A DNA stretch of 64,000 nucleotides from the NCBI RefSeq assembly GCF_014529705.1, contig NZ_JAANIH010000007.1:1-64000 (forward strand), written 5' to 3'. Of the stretch, positions 43,403 through 51,883 are shown in pieces; the stretch's first letter is position 1; the number at the start of each line of letters is the position of its first letter. The position numbers were made by a program, and so were the translations under genes. This DNA is from Bradyrhizobium campsiandrae. GTDB taxonomy: Bacteria; Pseudomonadota; Alphaproteobacteria; Rhizobiales; Xanthobacteraceae. The notes under the pieces are model-generated. The model was not told the origin of the DNA, made no database searches, and was given only the letters and a program-made list of their open reading frames with translations.

Positions 43403-44179
43403 ATGGATCTGCATCTGCGTGGCAAGCGTGTCCTGATCACGGGCGCGTCCAAGGGCATCGGCGCAGCCGCTGCCGAAGCATTCGCCGAGGAAGGCGCGCA
43501 TCTCCTGCTCGCCGCCCGCAGCGGCGACCAGCTCAAGGCGCTGGCCGATCGCCTGCGTTCGGCGCACCAGATCGACGCAGCGACAAGCGTCGTGGATTTG
43601 CGCAAGCCCGAGGACCTGGCCCGGCTCGCCAGGGAAGCCGCCGACATCGACGTGCTCGTCAACAATGCCGGTGACATCCCCGGCGGCTCCATCGACAAGA
43701 TCGACGAAGCGGCTTGGCGGCACGCGTGGGACTTGAAGGTGTTCGGCTATATCAACCTGACGCGGCAGATCTACGCGCAGATGAAGGCCAAAGGCGGCGG
43801 CGTCATCGTCAACGACATCGGGGCTGCCGGCGAGAAGTTCGACGCCAATTACATCTGCGGCAGCGCCGGCAATGCCGCGTTGATGGCCTTCACCCGCGCG
43901 CTCGGGGGAAAAAGTCTCGCCGACAACATCCGCGTGGTCGGCATCAATCCCGGCCCCGTCGGCACCGACCGTCACGTCACGCTGCTGAAGACGCGGGCCA
44001 AGCACCAGTTCGGCGACGAGAACCGCTACAAGGAATTCCAGAAAGGCCTGCCGCTCGGCCGTCCCGCGCATGCGCGCGAGATCGGCGACCTCATGGCATT
44101 CCTGGCGTCGGATCGTGCCGGCTATACGTCCGGCGTGATCTATACGGTGGACGGCGGCATCAGCGCCGGGTGGGGTTAG
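43403..44179 (+). CDS. SDR-fold protein lacking the canonical Tyr-Lys active site
   Basis: A 258-residue Rossmann protein. TGASKGIG (13-20) and NNAG (87-90) show intact NAD(P) binding, and the C terminus GVIYTVDGGISAGWG is normal for SDRs. The active-site stretch VNDIGAAGEKFDANYICGSAGNAALMAF does not contain YxxxK. Aligned on the following helix, Asn157 replaces the Lys and Gly153 the Tyr, and the catalytic Ser is also missing. The only nearby Tyr is 150. It may use a different mechanism or bind ligands without catalysis. A similar SAGNAALMAFT motif seems familiar from other rhizobial SDRs, so it is probably a subfamily trait. Confidence 0.8.
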   Translation: MDLHLRGKRVLITGASKGIGAAAAEAFAEEGAHLLLAARSGDQLKALADRLRSAHQIDAATSVVDLRKPEDLARLAREAADIDVLVNNAGDIPGGSIDKIDEAAWRHAWDLKVFGYINLTRQIYAQMKAKGGGVIVNDIGAAGEKFDANYICGSAGNAALMAFTRALGGKSLADNIRVVGINPGPVGTDRHVTLLKTRAKHQFGDENRYKEFQKGLPLGRPAHAREIGDLMAFLASDRAGYTSGVIYTVDGGISAGWG

Positions 44180-44188
44180 TTCTCTCAA

Positions 44189-44270
44189 CGTCTTTGCGAG
44201 CGCAGCGAAACAATCCAGGAATGCAGCCGCGGGTAGCAGTCCGGATTGCTTCGCTGCGCTCGCAATGACG
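44189..44270. repeat. Palindromic repeat (CATTGCGAGCG family), copy 3
   Basis: TTTGCGAGCGCAGCGAAACAATCC at the left pairs with GGATTGCTTCGCTGCGCTCG, and the right end reads CGCAATGACG. It is the same family as the copies at 10276 and 13908. Tandem spacer before the amidase. Confidence 0.85.
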
Positions 44271-44296
44271 AATCAAGACGCACAGGAGTAAAATAA

Positions 44297-45715
44297 TTGT
44301 CTCAAGACCTGATCCGCGAAACCGCCTGCACCGTCGTCGACATCTTGCGCTCCGGCGACGTCTCTCCGCTCGAGCTGCTGGATGTGGTGGAGAAGCGCGT
44401 CAAGGAGGTCGACGGCAAGGTCAATGCGCTGCCGACGCTGTGCTTCGATCGCGCGCGGACGCACGCGAAGGCGCTGATGCGGAAGCCGGCCGGCGCGCGC
44501 GGGCTGCTCGCCGGCCTGCCGGTGCCGATCAAGGACCTCACCGATGTCGCGGGCGTGCTGAATACCCAGGGCTCTCCGATCTTCAAGGATAACATTCCAG
44601 CGACGTCCGACCTCATGGTCGAGAACCTCGAGGCCAATGGCGCGGTCGTCTACGCCAAGTCCAACACGCCGGAATTCGGCGCCGGCGCCAACACCTTCAA
44701 CGAAGTGTTCGGCGCGACGCTCAATCCCTGGGATACATCCAAGTCGGCGGCCGGCTCCTCCGGCGGCGCCGCTGTCGCGCTGGCCACCGGCATGGCCTGG
44801 CTCGCGCAGGGCTCCGACATGGGCGGCTCCTTGCGCAGCCCCGCGGCCTTCTGCGGCGTCGTCGGCATGCGCCCAAGCATCGGCCGCGTCGCCCATACCC
44901 CCAAGTCGGGCATCGATCGCAATCTCGGCGTGGTCGGGCCGATGGCCCGCAATGTCGAGGACCTCGCGCTGCTGCTCGACGCCATGAGCGGCGACTACGC
45001 CGACGATCCGCTGTCGCTACCGGCGCCGACAGTCTCTTTCCTGTCAGCGGCCCAGTCCGGCAGGAAGCCGAAGCGCATCGCCTATTCGCCGGATCTCGGC
45101 ATCACCCCCATTGATCCCGAGGTCAAGGCGATCACCCGCAAGGCCGCCGAGCGTTTTGCGGAGGCCGGCGTCATTGTCGAAGAAGCGCATCCGGACTGGC
45201 GCGAGGCGCATGAATGTTTCCATGTGCTGCGCGCCTTCGACTTCGCGATCACCAAGGCCAATCTGCTGCGCACCAAGCGCGACCTGCTCAAGCCCGAGGT
45301 GATCTGGAACATCGAAGAGGGCCTCAAACTGACGGTCGATCAGCTCGCCCGCGCCGAAGCCCAGCGCGTCGGCATGACCGCGCGCGCGATCGCGTTCTTC
45401 AAGACCTATGATCTGTTGCTGACACCGACCACGATCGTCCCGCCGTTCCCGATCGAGCACCGCTATGTCGCCGAATGCGCCGGCAAGAGGTTCGAGAACT
45501 ACGTCGAATGGCTCGGCATCGTCTACGCCATCACGCTGGCCTGCTGCCCGTCGCTGTCGCTGCCCTGCGGCTTCACCGCCTCAGGCCTGCCGGTCGGCGT
45601 GCAGGTCGTCGGCGCGCCGCGCGCCGACGCGCAGGTGATCGCCGGCGCCAAGGTGCTGGAGGATATTCTGGGTCTGCGCGGCAACACACCGATCGATCCC
45701 AGGGTGAAGGCGTAA
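44297..45715 (+). CDS. Amidase signature family protein
   Basis: A 472-residue serine amidase with the Ser-cisSer-Lys triad: Lys79 in VPIKDLTD, Ser154 in AAGSSGGAAV and Ser178 in GSDMGGSLRSP. The C-terminal CCPSLSLPCGFTASGLPVGVQVVG is typical of the family. It hydrolyses a carboxamide to acid and ammonia. The substrate cannot be named; aryl or aliphatic amides are possible. There is no signal peptide, so it should be cytosolic. The start is TTG at 44297 with CAGGAG about eight bases upstream; no suitable ATG lies nearby. Confidence 0.88.
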   Translation: MSQDLIRETACTVVDILRSGDVSPLELLDVVEKRVKEVDGKVNALPTLCFDRARTHAKALMRKPAGARGLLAGLPVPIKDLTDVAGVLNTQGSPIFKDNIPATSDLMVENLEANGAVVYAKSNTPEFGAGANTFNEVFGATLNPWDTSKSAAGSSGGAAVALATGMAWLAQGSDMGGSLRSPAAFCGVVGMRPSIGRVAHTPKSGIDRNLGVVGPMARNVEDLALLLDAMSGDYADDPLSLPAPTVSFLSAAQSGRKPKRIAYSPDLGITPIDPEVKAITRKAAERFAEAGVIVEEAHPDWREAHECFHVLRAFDFAITKANLLRTKRDLLKPEVIWNIEEGLKLTVDQLARAEAQRVGMTARAIAFFKTYDLLLTPTTIVPPFPIEHRYVAECAGKRFENYVEWLGIVYAITLACCPSLSLPCGFTASGLPVGVQVVGAPRADAQVIAGAKVLEDILGLRGNTPIDPRVKA

Positions 45716-45772
45716 GGCAGCAGGCCGCACCGGCGGGGACTTGCCCGCCCCCCGCCGTGCGCGGGTCAGGTC

Positions 45773-45976
45773 CTAGTCGTTCGCTTTCGGTCCGCCGTGA
45801 TATTGATGCGCGCCGGCCTCCTCCATCGGAGCAAAGGCGAAAGAGTTCCGATGCGTTTCCGATAGCTGCATCGCACCCGCGGAAGCGGCGTGCCGGTAAT
45901 TCATGGCATCCTGGGCAGATGCCGCGGAGCAAAGTGCGACCAGCATCGCCGACGCGATGAGAACAGACTTGATCAT
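45773..45976 (-). CDS. Small secreted protein of unknown function
   Basis: A 67-residue protein with a clear Sec leader (MIKSVLIASAMLVALCSAASA, cleavage expected after ASA at residue 21). The mature 46-residue tail is rich in His, Ala and Met (NYRHAASAGAMQLSETHRNSF, GAHQYHGG). AGAGG precedes the ATG. It is isolated between the amidase (convergent) and aapM. The three tail histidines could bind metal, but there is no recognised domain. I do not recognise the family. Confidence 0.6.
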   Translation of the reverse strand: MIKSVLIASAMLVALCSAASAQDAMNYRHAASAGAMQLSETHRNSFAFAPMEEAGAHQYHGGPKAND

Positions 45977-46098
45977 GATGTGACGTGCCTCTTATTGAGT
46001 GCCACCAGCAATATGCAGGTGGGCTTCGCAACGTGGGATTCCCAGTCAAAATCCGGACACGCGCTAGAAGTGCGGCATAAGCATTTCGTGATCGAAGG

Positions 46099-47208
46099 TC
46101 ACCTCGAGGCCGTATGCGCCTCCAGGCTACGACTGTAACGCGACATCGCGAAGCAAAACACAAAGTAGATCGCGGCAACGAAGATATAGACCTCGACCGA
46201 AAACTGCTGCCAGGCCGGATCGATGATCGCGGTCTTGGCGGTCGTCAGCAGGTCGAAGATGCCGATGATCAGCACGAGGCTGGTGTCCTTGAAGAACGCG
46301 ATGAAGGTGTTCACCAGCGGCGGGATGACGTGGCGGATCGCCTGCGGCAGGACGACGAGGCGGTGCTTGCGCCAGTAGGACAGCCCCAGCGCATCGGCAG
46401 CCTCATACTGCCCGCGCGGCACGGCCTGCAGACCGCCGCGGATCACCTCGGCAAGATAGGCGCCCGCAAACAGAATGATCGCGATCTGCGCCCGCAACAG
46501 TTTGTCGATGTTGAATCCGCTGGGCATGAACAGCGGGAACATCACGCTCGCCATGAACAGCAGGCTCACCAGCGGCACGCCGCGGATCAACTCGACATAG
46601 AGCACGGAGAGCAGGCGGATCGCCGGCAGTTTTGAGCGCCGGCCAAGCGCGACGAGGATGCCGAGCGGGAAGCCGAATGCCAATCCGAACGTTGCCAGGA
46701 TCAGCGTCACCGGCAGGCCACCCCAGCGGTCCTGCGAGACGAAGGACAGCCCGAACACGCCGCCCCACATCAGCACGCTGATCAGCGCGAGTACGCCGAT
46801 CCAAAGGAAGGCGAGTTCGCGCCGCCAAAATGCGCGGCGGGTGGAGAGATAGAACAGCGTGATGAAGAGCAGGACGGACAGCGCAGGCCGCCATTGCTCG
46901 TCGAACGGATAGGTCCCGAACAGGATGAAGCGGTACTTCTCCGGAATGATGGCCCAGCAGGCGCCTACGCCGCGCACCGCCTTGCAGGCACTGGAATCGC
47001 CCGCCGGCGTCAGCCAGACCGCATTGGCGATCCCCCACTGCACGAAGCTGATCACACCTTTTGCCAGCACGGCAAGCAGCGCAGCCGTCAGAATGCAATT
47101 GGGAATCGACGAGAACAGATTGGTGCGAAGCCAGCGCAATGCCGGATTGCCGATCTGCGGGCGCCGGGCGGCGCGCGGCAGGTCCGGCATGTCGGCGATA
47201 ACAGTCAT
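46099..47208 (-). CDS. aapM: Polar amino-acid ABC transporter permease, AapM-like
   Basis: A 369-residue inner-membrane permease with an N-terminal extension typical of AapM, including DSSACKAVRGVGACWAIIPEKYRFILFGTYPFDEQWRP. The conserved cytoplasmic loop is VIRGGLQAVPRGQYEAADALGLSYW (EAA motif). It pairs with AapQ. The ATG at 47208 overlaps the aapQ stop as ATGA; the much longer in-frame reading from 47919 is a shadow of aapQ. AapP-type ATPase genes normally follow aapM, but here the operon stops with no ATPase. The spacer 45977-46098 holds nothing I can identify. Confidence 0.9.
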   Translation of the reverse strand: MTVIADMPDLPRAARRPQIGNPALRWLRTNLFSSIPNCILTAALLAVLAKGVISFVQWGIANAVWLTPAGDSSACKAVRGVGACWAIIPEKYRFILFGTYPFDEQWRPALSVLLFITLFYLSTRRAFWRRELAFLWIGVLALISVLMWGGVFGLSFVSQDRWGGLPVTLILATFGLAFGFPLGILVALGRRSKLPAIRLLSVLYVELIRGVPLVSLLFMASVMFPLFMPSGFNIDKLLRAQIAIILFAGAYLAEVIRGGLQAVPRGQYEAADALGLSYWRKHRLVVLPQAIRHVIPPLVNTFIAFFKDTSLVLIIGIFDLLTTAKTAIIDPAWQQFSVEVYIFVAAIYFVFCFAMSRYSRSLEAHTASR

Positions 47209-48398
47209 GCTCGGCGCTCCGCCAGCGCGATGCGCGCATTGTACCAGTTCATGAAGAGGCTGATGGAAAGGCTGATGGTGAGGAAGACCGCCATGATCAG
47301 CGAGATCACCTCGATCGCCTGCCCGGTCTGGTTCAGCGTGGTGTTGGCGACAGAGACCAAGTCCTGGTAGCCGATCGCCACCGCGAGCGAGGAGTTCTTG
47401 GTCAGATTCAGGTATTGGCTCGTCATCGGCGGCACGATCACGCGTAACGCCTGCGGTAGGATGATCTGCCGCAGCATGAAGCTGCGGCGCAGGCCGAGCG
47501 CGCTGGCGGCATCCCACTGCCCGCGCGGCACTGACTGGATGCCGCTGCGCACGATCTCGGCGATGAAGGCCGAAGTATAGGAGACGAGCGCAATCAGCAG
47601 CGCAAAATATTCCGGCGCGAGCGTCAGCCCGCCGACGAAGTTGAAGCCGCGCAGTTGCGGCCATTCGATCGTCCAGGACGCGCCGAGCAGCAGTGACACG
47701 ACGACCGGCAGCACGACAACGAGCCCGAGCGCAAAGGGCCACGCCGCTCGCGGCTTGCCGTCCCGCATCTGCTGCGCGACCAGCCATCGCCGAATGGCAT
47801 AGGACGCCGCGCAGCCCAGCACGGCCGTGCCGAGCACCGAGAGTTGCGGCGGCCCGAACGGGATCGCCGGCAGGATCAGGCCGCGATTGGAGAGGAACAC
47901 GCCCTCGACCGGCCGCCACGCCGCGCGCGCGGCCGGCAGCCCCTGCATCAGCACGTACCAGAACAGCAGTTGCAGCAGCAGCGGGATGTCACGCAGGACT
48001 TCGACATAGAGCGCGGCGAGCCGCGACAACAGCCAGTTCGCCGACAGCCTGGAGATGCCGATCAACGTCCCCAGAATGGTCGCAAGCACGATGCCGATCA
48101 CCGCGACGCGCAGGGTGTTGGCGATGCCGACGACGAAGGCCCAGAGGTAGCTGTTTCTCGGATGATACGCGAGCAGGCTGTCGGCAATCGGCATGCCGGC
48201 CTCGCGGCCGAGAAAGGCAAAGCCGGTGGCGATGCGGCGGGCGGAGAGGTTGGTGACGGTGTTGGACCAGAGAAAGACGATGACGGCGAGCGCAATGCCG
48301 ACCACCAGCACCTGCCAGAACAGGCCCTTCAACTCATTCGGGCCGAGCGCGCCGAACGAGCTGCGGCGCGGCGGCGGCCTGGGATGATCTGAGGTCAC
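47205..48398 (-). CDS. aapQ: Polar amino-acid ABC transporter permease, AapQ-like
   Basis: A 397-residue permease. GIANTLRVAVIGIVLATILGTLIGISRLS and LYVEVLRDIPLLLQLLFWYVL match AapQ strongly. The EAA-type loop is IVRSGIQSVPRGQWDAASALGLRRS. The length (about 400) matches AapQ. The start is GTG at 48398 with GGGAAGGG upstream. It is divergent from the rpiR regulator across an 87-base spacer that holds a strong palindrome. Confidence 0.9.
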   Translation of the reverse strand: MTSDHPRPPPRRSSFGALGPNELKGLFWQVLVVGIALAVIVFLWSNTVTNLSARRIATGFAFLGREAGMPIADSLLAYHPRNSYLWAFVVGIANTLRVAVIGIVLATILGTLIGISRLSANWLLSRLAALYVEVLRDIPLLLQLLFWYVLMQGLPAARAAWRPVEGVFLSNRGLILPAIPFGPPQLSVLGTAVLGCAASYAIRRWLVAQQMRDGKPRAAWPFALGLVVVLPVVVSLLLGASWTIEWPQLRGFNFVGGLTLAPEYFALLIALVSYTSAFIAEIVRSGIQSVPRGQWDAASALGLRRSFMLRQIILPQALRVIVPPMTSQYLNLTKNSSLAVAIGYQDLVSVANTTLNQTGQAIEVISLIMAVFLTISLSISLFMNWYNARIALAERRA

Positions 48399-48447
48399 AG
48401 CGCAAAAACCCTTCCCGACGACAGCGATTTCCGGCGGCGCGCATCAA

Positions 48448-48478
48448 TTGTTGCACCGAATTCTGATTCGTGCAACAA
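48448..48478. promoter_or_regulatory. Palindromic operator candidate for the RpiR regulator
   Basis: Perfect 9-base arms TTGTTGCAC (48448-48456) and GTGCAACAA (48470-48478), with GAAT/ATTC adding inner symmetry. The site ends eight bases before the rpiR ATG and 50 bases before aapQ on the other strand. A regulator bound here could control both divergent transcripts. Confidence 0.7.
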
Positions 48479-48485
48479 ATGTTTC

Positions 48486-49358
48486 ATGGTCGTGTCAGCG
48501 AAATCCTCGCCCTTGAGCGAACTCCGCATTGCGTTGCCATCGCTTCCCCTGCGCTTGCAGGAGGTCGGACGTTTCGTTGCGGCCAATGATTACGACGCCA
48601 CCACCCGCTCCATGCGCGATCTCGCCGCCGAAGCTGGCGCCGATCCCGCCGCATTCACGCGCCTTGCGAAAGCGATCGGCTATTCCGGCTGGGACGCCTT
48701 GCGTGCCGCGCTGACCGAGGCACGGCGGCCATCGCCGGCATCCCCCTTCTCCGGCCGCGCCAGGAGCCGCCGCGAAGGTCCGAATGCCGATGTCGCACTC
48801 ATCACCGACAAGCTCGAAGCCGAGGCCGCCGGCCTGCCGCGCATTTCCGCCCACGCGATCGCGGACGCGGCACGCGCCCTGCACGACGCCAAACGGATCT
48901 GGATTGCGGGTTATCGCAGCTGCCGCAGCGTCGCGGAACTCCTGAACTATGAGCTGCGGCTATTCCGTCCCGAACAGGTTCAGCTTGTCGGCGTGTCCGG
49001 CCCGGAAGATCTCGATCTCGGGGCTTTCCGCCCCGGCGAAGCCGTCATCGTCATCGGCTTCATGCCCTATACCAATGCCAGCGTCCGCGTGGCGCAGGCC
49101 GCCTATGGCGCCGGCGCCACGCTGATCGCCGTTGCGGACAGTATTGCCGCGCCCATGGCCGAGGGCGCAGACCATGTCCTGCTGTTCGAAGCGGCCTCCT
49201 CGCCCGGCTTCTTTCCGAGCCTCACCGGCGCGCTGGCGATCGCGCAATCGCTGGCCGCGGTGACGTTCTCGCTCGGCGGCACGGCCGCAAAGAAGCGCCT
49301 GGAAGAGACCGAGGCGCGGCTCGCCGCCGCCTCCACCTACGTTGCAGAGAAAGGTTAG
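48486..49358 (+). CDS. MurR/RpiR family regulator (HTH plus SIS domain)
   Basis: A 290-residue regulator. The N-terminal RpiR helix-turn-helix domain (about 10-80: RLQEVGRFVAANDYDATTRSMRDLAAEAGADPAAFTRLAKAIGYSGW) is followed by an SIS sugar-phosphate-type sensing domain. That domain runs from about 120 to 260 (RIWIAGYRSCRSVAELLNYELRLF, EAVIVIGFMPYTNASVRVAQAA). RpiR proteins usually sense phosphosugars or amino sugars, so a role beside amino-acid transport genes is noteworthy. It is four bases upstream of the aminotransferase gene. No Shine-Dalgarno sequence precedes the ATG because the palindrome occupies that region; leaderless translation or an inner start is possible. Confidence 0.88.
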   Translation: MVVSAKSSPLSELRIALPSLPLRLQEVGRFVAANDYDATTRSMRDLAAEAGADPAAFTRLAKAIGYSGWDALRAALTEARRPSPASPFSGRARSRREGPNADVALITDKLEAEAAGLPRISAHAIADAARALHDAKRIWIAGYRSCRSVAELLNYELRLFRPEQVQLVGVSGPEDLDLGAFRPGEAVIVIGFMPYTNASVRVAQAAYGAGATLIAVADSIAAPMAEGADHVLLFEAASSPGFFPSLTGALAIAQSLAAVTFSLGGTAAKKRLEETEARLAAASTYVAEKG

Positions 49359-49361
49359 CCC

Positions 49362-50711
49362 ATGAGCCCCCGCACCAGCCGCGTGCTGCATCGCTCGCTG
49401 CGTGAGACACCGCCAAAGGCGATCGGCGGCGAAGGCGTCTATCTCATCGCCGAGGACGGGCGGCGCGTGATCGACGCGTCCGGCGGCGCCGCGGTGTCCT
49501 GCCTCGGCCATCAGCATCCCCGCGTCATCGCGGCGATCGCCAAACAAGCCTCGACGCTGGCCTATGCCCACACCGCCTTCTTCTCGTCCGAACCGGCCGA
49601 GGCGCTCGCGGAGACGCTGGTCGGGCACGAGCCGGGCGGCCTTGCCTACGCCTATTTCGTCAGCGGCGGATCGGAGGCGATCGAGGCCAGCATCAAGCTT
49701 GCGCGGCAGTACTTCATCGAGCGCGGCGAGCCGCAGCGGCAGCATTTCATCGCGCGACGTCAGAGCTATCACGGCAACACGCTCGGCGCCCTCGCTGCCG
49801 GCGGCAATGCCTGGCGCCGCGCCCCCTATGCGCCGTTACTCTCGACCGCATTCAGCCATGTGACGCCGGCCTTCGCCTATCACGAGAAGCACGATGGTGA
49901 ATCCGACGCGCAATTCGTGGCGCGCCTGGCGGCCGAGCTCGAAGCCGAGTTTCAGCGCCTCGGGCCCGACACTGTCGCCGCGTTCCTGGCCGAACCCGTG
50001 GTTGGCGCAACGGCCGGCGCGGTGACTGCGCCGGACGGCTACTTCAGGGCCGTACGCGAGATCTGCGACCGGCACGGCGCCCTTCTCATCCTCGACGAGG
50101 TCATGTGCGGCATGGGCCGGACCGGCACGACGCATGCCTGGGAACAGGAAGGCATCGCGCCTGACATCCAGGCCATCGCCAAGGGGCTCGGCGGCGGCTA
50201 TCAGCCGATCGGGGCCATGCTCGCGAGCGGCAAGATCATCGACACCATCCGTTCCGGCTCGGGCGCGTTCCAGCACGGCCACACTTATCTCGCGCATCCC
50301 CTCGCCTGCGCGGCGGCGCTCGCGGTGCAGGACGTGATCCGCGAGGGCAATCTGCTCGAGCAAGTGAAGCAGCGCGGCAGGCAGCTCGAGCAGCGGCTCA
50401 CCGAGCGCTTCGGCAATCACCGCCATGTCGGTGATATCAGGGGACGCGGCCTGTTCTGGGCCATCGAGCTCGTCGCCGATCGCGCCACCCGCACCCCGTT
50501 CGATCCGGCGCTCAAGCTGCACCACAAGATCAAGGCGGAAGCGTTCGCCAATGGCCTCGGCTGCTACCCCGGCGGCGGCACCGTGGACGGCGTCCGCGGC
50601 GACCATGTGCTGCTGGCGCCGCCCTATATCGCGTCCGCTGATGAGATCGATCAGATCGTCGACAAGCTCGGCGGAGCCGTCGACAACGTGTTGCGTAGTG
50701 TCAATCACTGA
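49362..50711 (+). CDS. Class III PLP-dependent aminotransferase
   Basis: A 449-residue fold-type I aminotransferase. FVSGGSEAIEASIKLARQY is the phosphate-binding stretch, ILDEVMCGMGRTG contains the PLP-binding Asp245-Glu246, and AIAKGLGGGYQPIGAML contains Schiff-base Lys274. HTYLAHPLACAAALAVQ is the usual active-site strand. The family transfers amino groups from omega-amines, beta-alanine, ornithine-type or 2-aminoisobutyrate-like donors. Between rpiR and aapJ, it likely processes the amino compound imported by the Aap-like system. It runs 12 bases before aapJ. Confidence 0.9.
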   Translation: MSPRTSRVLHRSLRETPPKAIGGEGVYLIAEDGRRVIDASGGAAVSCLGHQHPRVIAAIAKQASTLAYAHTAFFSSEPAEALAETLVGHEPGGLAYAYFVSGGSEAIEASIKLARQYFIERGEPQRQHFIARRQSYHGNTLGALAAGGNAWRRAPYAPLLSTAFSHVTPAFAYHEKHDGESDAQFVARLAAELEAEFQRLGPDTVAAFLAEPVVGATAGAVTAPDGYFRAVREICDRHGALLILDEVMCGMGRTGTTHAWEQEGIAPDIQAIAKGLGGGYQPIGAMLASGKIIDTIRSGSGAFQHGHTYLAHPLACAAALAVQDVIREGNLLEQVKQRGRQLEQRLTERFGNHRHVGDIRGRGLFWAIELVADRATRTPFDPALKLHHKIKAEAFANGLGCYPGGGTVDGVRGDHVLLAPPYIASADEIDQIVDKLGGAVDNVLRSVNH

Positions 50712-50723
50712 GGGGAGAGGTGC

Positions 50724-51737
50724 ATGATGAGGAAAGTGATTATCGCGGCGAGCGTGCTCGCGGCATCGGCGACGGTCGCCCAAGCGGCGACGCTCGACAC
50801 GGTGAAGAGCCGCGGCACGCTGGTCTGCGGCGTCAGCGCCGGCTTTGCCGGTTTCTCGGCGCCGGACTCGCAGGGCAACTACAAGGGCCTCGACGTCGAT
50901 TACTGTCGTGCGCTTGCAGCCGGCGTGTTGGGTGATCCCAGCAAGGTGCGCTATGTTTCGCTGACCGCGCAGAACCGCTTCACCGCGTTGCAATCCGGCG
51001 AGATCGACGTGCTTTACCGCAACTCGACGCAAACCTACTTGCGCGGCGTAACGCTCGGCCTGCGCCAGGGTCCGATCAATTTCTACGACGGCCAGGGCTT
51101 TGTCGTGAAGAAGGATCTCGGCGTCAAGGACATCGGGGACCTCAAGGGCGCGACCGTCTGCGTCGCGCAGGGCACCACCCACGAAGTGACGCTCGGCGAT
51201 TACGGCCGTGCCAATGGCATCGACTGGAAGCCGCTGGTGTTCGATCGCGTCGACACCATGTACCAGACCTTCTTCGGCGGCCGCTGCGACGCCATGACAC
51301 AGGACGCCTCGGCGCTCGCCGGTGCCGTCACGACCGCAGCGCCCAACCCGGCCGACTACGTCGTGCTGCCGCAGACCATCAGCAAGGAGCCGCTCGGGCC
51401 CTTCACCCGCAACGGCGATGAGGTCTGGAGCGACATCATCACCTGGTTGCACTACGGCCTGGTCGAAGCCGAAGAGCTCGGCGTGACCCAGGCCAATGTC
51501 GACGAAATGACGAAGTCGCAGACGCCCGCGATCCAGCGCCTTCTGGGCGCCTCCGGCGATCTCGGCTCGCGGCTCGGCCTCGACAACAAATGGCTGGTCA
51601 CCGCAATCAAGGCCACCGGCAATTACGGCGAGATCTACGAGCGCAATGTCGGCAAGGCGAGCCCGCTCAAGCTCGAGCGTGGCCTCAACGGCCTCTGGAG
51701 CAAGGGCGGCTTGATGTACGCGGTGCCGTTCAAGTAA
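50724..51737 (+). CDS. aapJ: Polar amino-acid ABC transporter binding protein, AapJ-like
   Basis: A 337-residue periplasmic protein. The leader MMRKVIIAASVLAASATVAQA should be cleaved after AQA (residue 21). The mature part has RGTLVCGVSAGFAGFSAPDSQGNYKG, LTAQNRFTALQSGEIDVL and CVAQGTTHEVTL, as in AapJ/BztA. It binds an L-amino acid and delivers it to AapQM. A very strong GGGGAGAGG precedes the ATG pair (50724 or 50727). It shares its transcript with the aminotransferase rather than with the permeases, which lie on the other strand. Confidence 0.9.
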   Translation: MMRKVIIAASVLAASATVAQAATLDTVKSRGTLVCGVSAGFAGFSAPDSQGNYKGLDVDYCRALAAGVLGDPSKVRYVSLTAQNRFTALQSGEIDVLYRNSTQTYLRGVTLGLRQGPINFYDGQGFVVKKDLGVKDIGDLKGATVCVAQGTTHEVTLGDYGRANGIDWKPLVFDRVDTMYQTFFGGRCDAMTQDASALAGAVTTAAPNPADYVVLPQTISKEPLGPFTRNGDEVWSDIITWLHYGLVEAEELGVTQANVDEMTKSQTPAIQRLLGASGDLGSRLGLDNKWLVTAIKATGNYGEIYERNVGKASPLKLERGLNGLWSKGGLMYAVPFK

Positions 51738-51748
51738 ACAGCTCTCAT

Positions 51749-51860
51749 GTCCCGGACGCGCTGCGGCGTGCAACGCCGCTGCGCAGAGCCGGGACCCAGC
51801 AGCTACAATGGGCCCCGGCTCTGCAGCGCAATACTTCGCATTGCGCTGCGTCCGGGGCAC
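51749..51860. repeat. Palindromic repeat (TGTCCCGGACGC family)
   Basis: Left part GTCCCGGACGCGCTGCGGC; inner GCAGAGCCGGGACCC and GGGCCCCGGCTCTGC; right part GCTGCGTCCGGGGCAC. It fills the spacer between aapJ and the racemase-like gene. Confidence 0.8.
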
Positions 51861-51883
51861 CAGGCCCGAGTAACCACATTTCA

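Noticed and set aside
46099..47919. A 606-codon permease-like reading suggesting a giant AapM
   Set aside because: The first 237 codons are aapQ in another frame; AapM begins at 47208 with the normal family length.
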